Positions 61,649 to 64,000 of a DNA stretch of 64,000 nucleotides are shown in pieces. Below the pieces are notes generated by a model, which ran no database searches, was not told the DNA's origin, and worked only from the letters and a program-made list of their open reading frames with translations. Both the position numbers and the translations under genes were made by a program. Positions within the stretch are counted from its first letter, which is position 1. Each line of letters starts with the position of its first letter. This DNA comes from Cohnella sp. CFH 77786 (GTDB lineage: Bacteria; Bacillota; Bacilli; Paenibacillales; Paenibacillaceae): NCBI RefSeq assembly GCF_019400745.1, contig NZ_WJIB01000020.1, forward strand, positions 39,522 through 103,521, in the 5' to 3' direction.

Positions 61649-64000
61649 ATGCCGATGTGTACGGAACAGGAGCTGCTCGATTTCATGCGCGAGACGGCTT
61701 ATAAACCCATGACGTACCAGGAGCTGGAGAAGCATTTTGGCATCGACAATGCCGACGATTTCAAAGCCTTCCTGCGTTTGTTGACCGAGATGGAGCAGGA
61801 AGGCAAAATCCTGATGACGCGAACGGAGCGCTACGGCGTGCCGGAGCGGATGAACCTGATCCGCGGGAAGCTGCAGGCCCATCCGAAGGGCTTCGCGTTT
61901 CTGCTGCCGGACGAGCCGGACCATCCGGACGTGTATATCCATGCCAACGACATGAAAAGCGCCATGAACGGCGACACGGTACTCGTGCGGGTGACGTCCA
62001 AGAGCGACAACGGGCAGCGGATGGAAGGCGAGATCGTGCGGATCGTCAAACGGGCGGTCACGCAGGTCGTGGGCCTGTTCCAGAACCACGACACCTTCGG
62101 CTTCGTCGTGCCCGACGACAAGCGGATCAACAAGGATATTTTCGTCCGTCAGGAGAACTTCAAGGGAGCGGTGACCGGGCAGAAGGTCGTGGCCAATATC
62201 ATCCGCTATCCCGAAGGGCGGTCCGCCGCCGAAGGCGAGATCGCCGAGGTGCTCGGGCACAAGGACGATCCGGGCGTCGACATTCTGAGCATCATCCGCA
62301 AGCACGGGCTGCCGGAAGGATTTCCGGAGGAAGTGCTGGCGGAGGCCGACGCCGTACCCGACACCATTACGGAAGACGAGATCGTGCGCCAAGGCCGCCG
62401 CGACCTGCGCGACCGCGTGATCGTGACGATCGACGGCGAAGACGCGAAGGATTTGGACGACGCGGTGAACGTGGAGCGGCTCGACAACGGGAACTGGCTG
62501 CTGGGCGTCCATATCGCGGACGTCAGCTATTACGTGCGCGAGAACTCCCCGCTCGACCAGGAGGCGTACAACCGCGGCTGCAGCGTTTATTTGGTCGACC
62601 GGGTCATTCCGATGCTGCCGCACCGGCTGTCCAACGGGATCTGCTCGCTGAATCCGAAGGTCGACCGGCTGACGATGTCGTGCGAAATGGAATTCGATCC
62701 GCGGACGCTGAAGCGGGTCCGGCATGATATATTCACGAGCGTCATTCGCACGAAGGAGCGGATGACCTATACGAACGTGCGCAAAATCGTCCAGGACGAG
62801 GATCCGGAGACGATGGAGCGGTACGCCGATCTGGTGGACAACTTCCGCCTGATGAAGGAGCTGGCGCTCGCGCTCCGTTCCGCGCGGATGCGCCGGGGGG
62901 CCATCGACTTCGACTTCCAGGAATCCAAAGTCATCGTGGACGAGCAGGGCAAACCGGTCGATATCGTCAAACGTGAGCGTTCGATCGCCGAGCAAATCAT
63001 CGAGGAATTCATGCTGGCGGCGAACGAGACGGTGGCGGAGCATTTCCACTGGCTGAAGGTGCCGTTCCTGTACCGGATCCACGAGGAGCCGGACGGGGAG
63101 AAGCTGCGGCACTTCATGCAGTTCGCGGGCAACTTCGGCTACGCCGTGCGCGGCAAGGGCAACACCGTGCATCCGCGCGCGCTGCAGACGCTGCTCGAGG
63201 AAATCCGCGGCACGAAGGAAGAGACCGTCATCAGCACGATGATGCTGCGTTCGATGAAGCAGGCGAAGTACGACGCTGAGAGTCTCGGGCATTTCGGCCT
63301 GGCGGCGGAATTCTATTCGCATTTCACGTCGCCGATCCGGCGTTACCCGGACCTCGTGATTCACCGAGTCATGCGCGAGGTGATGGAGAACGGAGGCGGC
63401 GGGCTGCCGGACCTGCGGCACGACGTGCTGGCCGGGCGGATGCCCGACATCGCGCAGCAGTCGTCGGAGCGCGAACGCGTGGCCGTCGACGCCGAGCGGG
63501 ATACGGAGAAGCTGAAGAAGGCCGAGTTCATGCTGGACAAAATCGGCGAGGAATTCGGCGGCATCATCAGCGGCGTGACCGGGTTCGGCATGTTCGTCGA
63601 GCTGGAGAACACGGTCGAGGGCCTGATCCGTCTCAGCGATTTGACGGATGATTATTACCATTTCCACGAGCTGCAGATGGCTCTGATCGGAGAGCGCACG
63701 TCGAAGGTGTACCGCATCGGCGACGAGGTTCGGATCCGCGTGGCGCGCGTGAACATGGACGACCATACGATCGATTTCGAGATGGTCGACATGAAGCCGC
63801 GCAGCGCGGACCGGGCGCGCTGGGTCGACGCGCGCGGCGCCGGTTTCGGCGGGAGCGGGGGCGGCGGGGGCTTCGATCGCAAGCGCAAGAAGAAGCGCCA
63901 GGGCGGCGGCGGTGTCGCCGCATCGGCGCAGCGGCGCGGCGGCGCGGCGGCCGGTGGCGGCCGCGACGAGCGCGAGCGCGGAGGCGCCGCCGGAGGCAAG
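61649..64000 (+). CDS. rnr: Ribonuclease R (C-terminus off window)
   Basis: 784 codons are open to the window edge with no stop. Start ATG 61649 is 8 bases after GAGG; ATGs at 61643 and 61655 are alternatives. Order: N-terminal winged helix (about 10-60), two cold-shock domains (about 70-225), the RNB catalytic domain with DGEDAKDLDDAVNVE (metal-binding Asp cluster, about 270) and HFTSPIRRYPDLVIHR, an S1 domain (about 635-715) and a Gly/Arg/Lys-rich tail (FGGSGGGGGFDRKRKKKRQ). It degrades structured RNA from the 3' end and takes part in quality control with tmRNA. The long open frame on the opposite strand is a shadow. Confidence 0.97.
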   Translation, partial: MPMCTEQELLDFMRETAYKPMTYQELEKHFGIDNADDFKAFLRLLTEMEQEGKILMTRTERYGVPERMNLIRGKLQAHPKGFAFLLPDEPDHPDVYIHANDMKSAMNGDTVLVRVTSKSDNGQRMEGEIVRIVKRAVTQVVGLFQNHDTFGFVVPDDKRINKDIFVRQENFKGAVTGQKVVANIIRYPEGRSAAEGEIAEVLGHKDDPGVDILSIIRKHGLPEGFPEEVLAEADAVPDTITEDEIVRQGRRDLRDRVIVTIDGEDAKDLDDAVNVERLDNGNWLLGVHIADVSYYVRENSPLDQEAYNRGCSVYLVDRVIPMLPHRLSNGICSLNPKVDRLTMSCEMEFDPRTLKRVRHDIFTSVIRTKERMTYTNVRKIVQDEDPETMERYADLVDNFRLMKELALALRSARMRRGAIDFDFQESKVIVDEQGKPVDIVKRERSIAEQIIEEFMLAANETVAEHFHWLKVPFLYRIHEEPDGEKLRHFMQFAGNFGYAVRGKGNTVHPRALQTLLEEIRGTKEETVISTMMLRSMKQAKYDAESLGHFGLAAEFYSHFTSPIRRYPDLVIHRVMREVMENGGGGLPDLRHDVLAGRMPDIAQQSSERERVAVDAERDTEKLKKAEFMLDKIGEEFGGIISGVTGFGMFVELENTVEGLIRLSDLTDDYYHFHELQMALIGERTSKVYRIGDEVRIRVARVNMDDHTIDFEMVDMKPRSADRARWVDARGAGFGGSGGGGGFDRKRKKKRQGGGGVAASAQRRGGAAAGGGRDERERGGAAGGK

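Noticed and set aside
61568..63766. A 732-codon open frame on the minus strand
   Set aside because: It lies wholly antisense to rnr, has no ribosome binding site and an Arg/His/Asp-rich composition typical of a shadow in GC-rich coding DNA.

Overview
The window is a piece of a chromosome from a GC-rich, spore-forming, motile member of the Bacillales, most likely Paenibacillaceae (Paenibacillus/Cohnella type). The evidence is sporulation genes (spoVAC, spoVAD), a BirA-type biotin operator of Firmicutes form, YesM/YesN-style two-component and LplB/LplC-style sugar ABC transport genes, motAB with a sigma-D-like promoter, and secG followed by rnr. No rRNA, tRNA, CRISPR array, phage or intact insertion sequence was seen.

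Layout. 1-2.5 kb: an AT-richer secreted polysaccharide-lyase-like gene (cut by the left edge) with a cyclic-di-GMP-I riboswitch and terminator in its leader. 2.7-9.2 kb: an SGNH esterase, a secreted phytase-like propeller protein, a spermidine-synthase-like protein, and an SDR/QueA-paralogue pair. 9.3-10.05 kb: fourteen copies of a 51-bp repeat abutting the 3' end (domains V-VI) of a lost group II intron. 10.2-16.1 kb: a complete BirA-controlled bioADBFHC operon. 16.2-25.4 kb: a frameshifted SRPBCC gene, a divergent EamA/MocR pair, VanW, a GT-C glycosyltransferase, membrane proteins and a TetR gene that appears leaderless, separated by tandem repeats. 26-32.5 kb: agmatine degradation (aguA-aguB), then an ATP-grasp ligase / MurE paralogue / Asp-Glu racemase cluster, then a quinone reductase. 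32.7-41.3 kb: motAB, a TipAS-type MerR regulator, exoA, a TetR/drug-efflux module with two palindromic operators, a DEDDh exonuclease and a lipoprotein. 41.3-44.5 kb: two gene fragments joined back to back, then a spoVAC-spoVAD-DUF421 operon with a divergent DUF1657 gene, resembling a reduced spoVA-2mob module. 44.7-48.4 kb: a sugar isomerase, an MFS permease with a decayed LacI regulator, and mscL. 49.3-59.6 kb: a GH3 glycosidase divergent from a histidine kinase/response regulator and an ABC sugar importer, forming one oligosaccharide-use locus. 59.9-64 kb: a GNAT protein, secG and rnr (cut by the right edge).

The most unusual content is intergenic. Three loci (25.6, 34.55 and 49.0 kb) carry the same element of four palindromic boxes spaced 51/62/51 bp, the left pair being inverted copies of the right pair, with unconserved spacers. 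Three unrelated tandem arrays also have a 51-bp (or 51/52-bp) period. A separate family of alternating hairpins sits directly after intrinsic terminators. Among genes, the strongest candidates for an undescribed system are the ATP-grasp/MurE-like/racemase cluster and the c-di-GMP-switched secreted enzyme.
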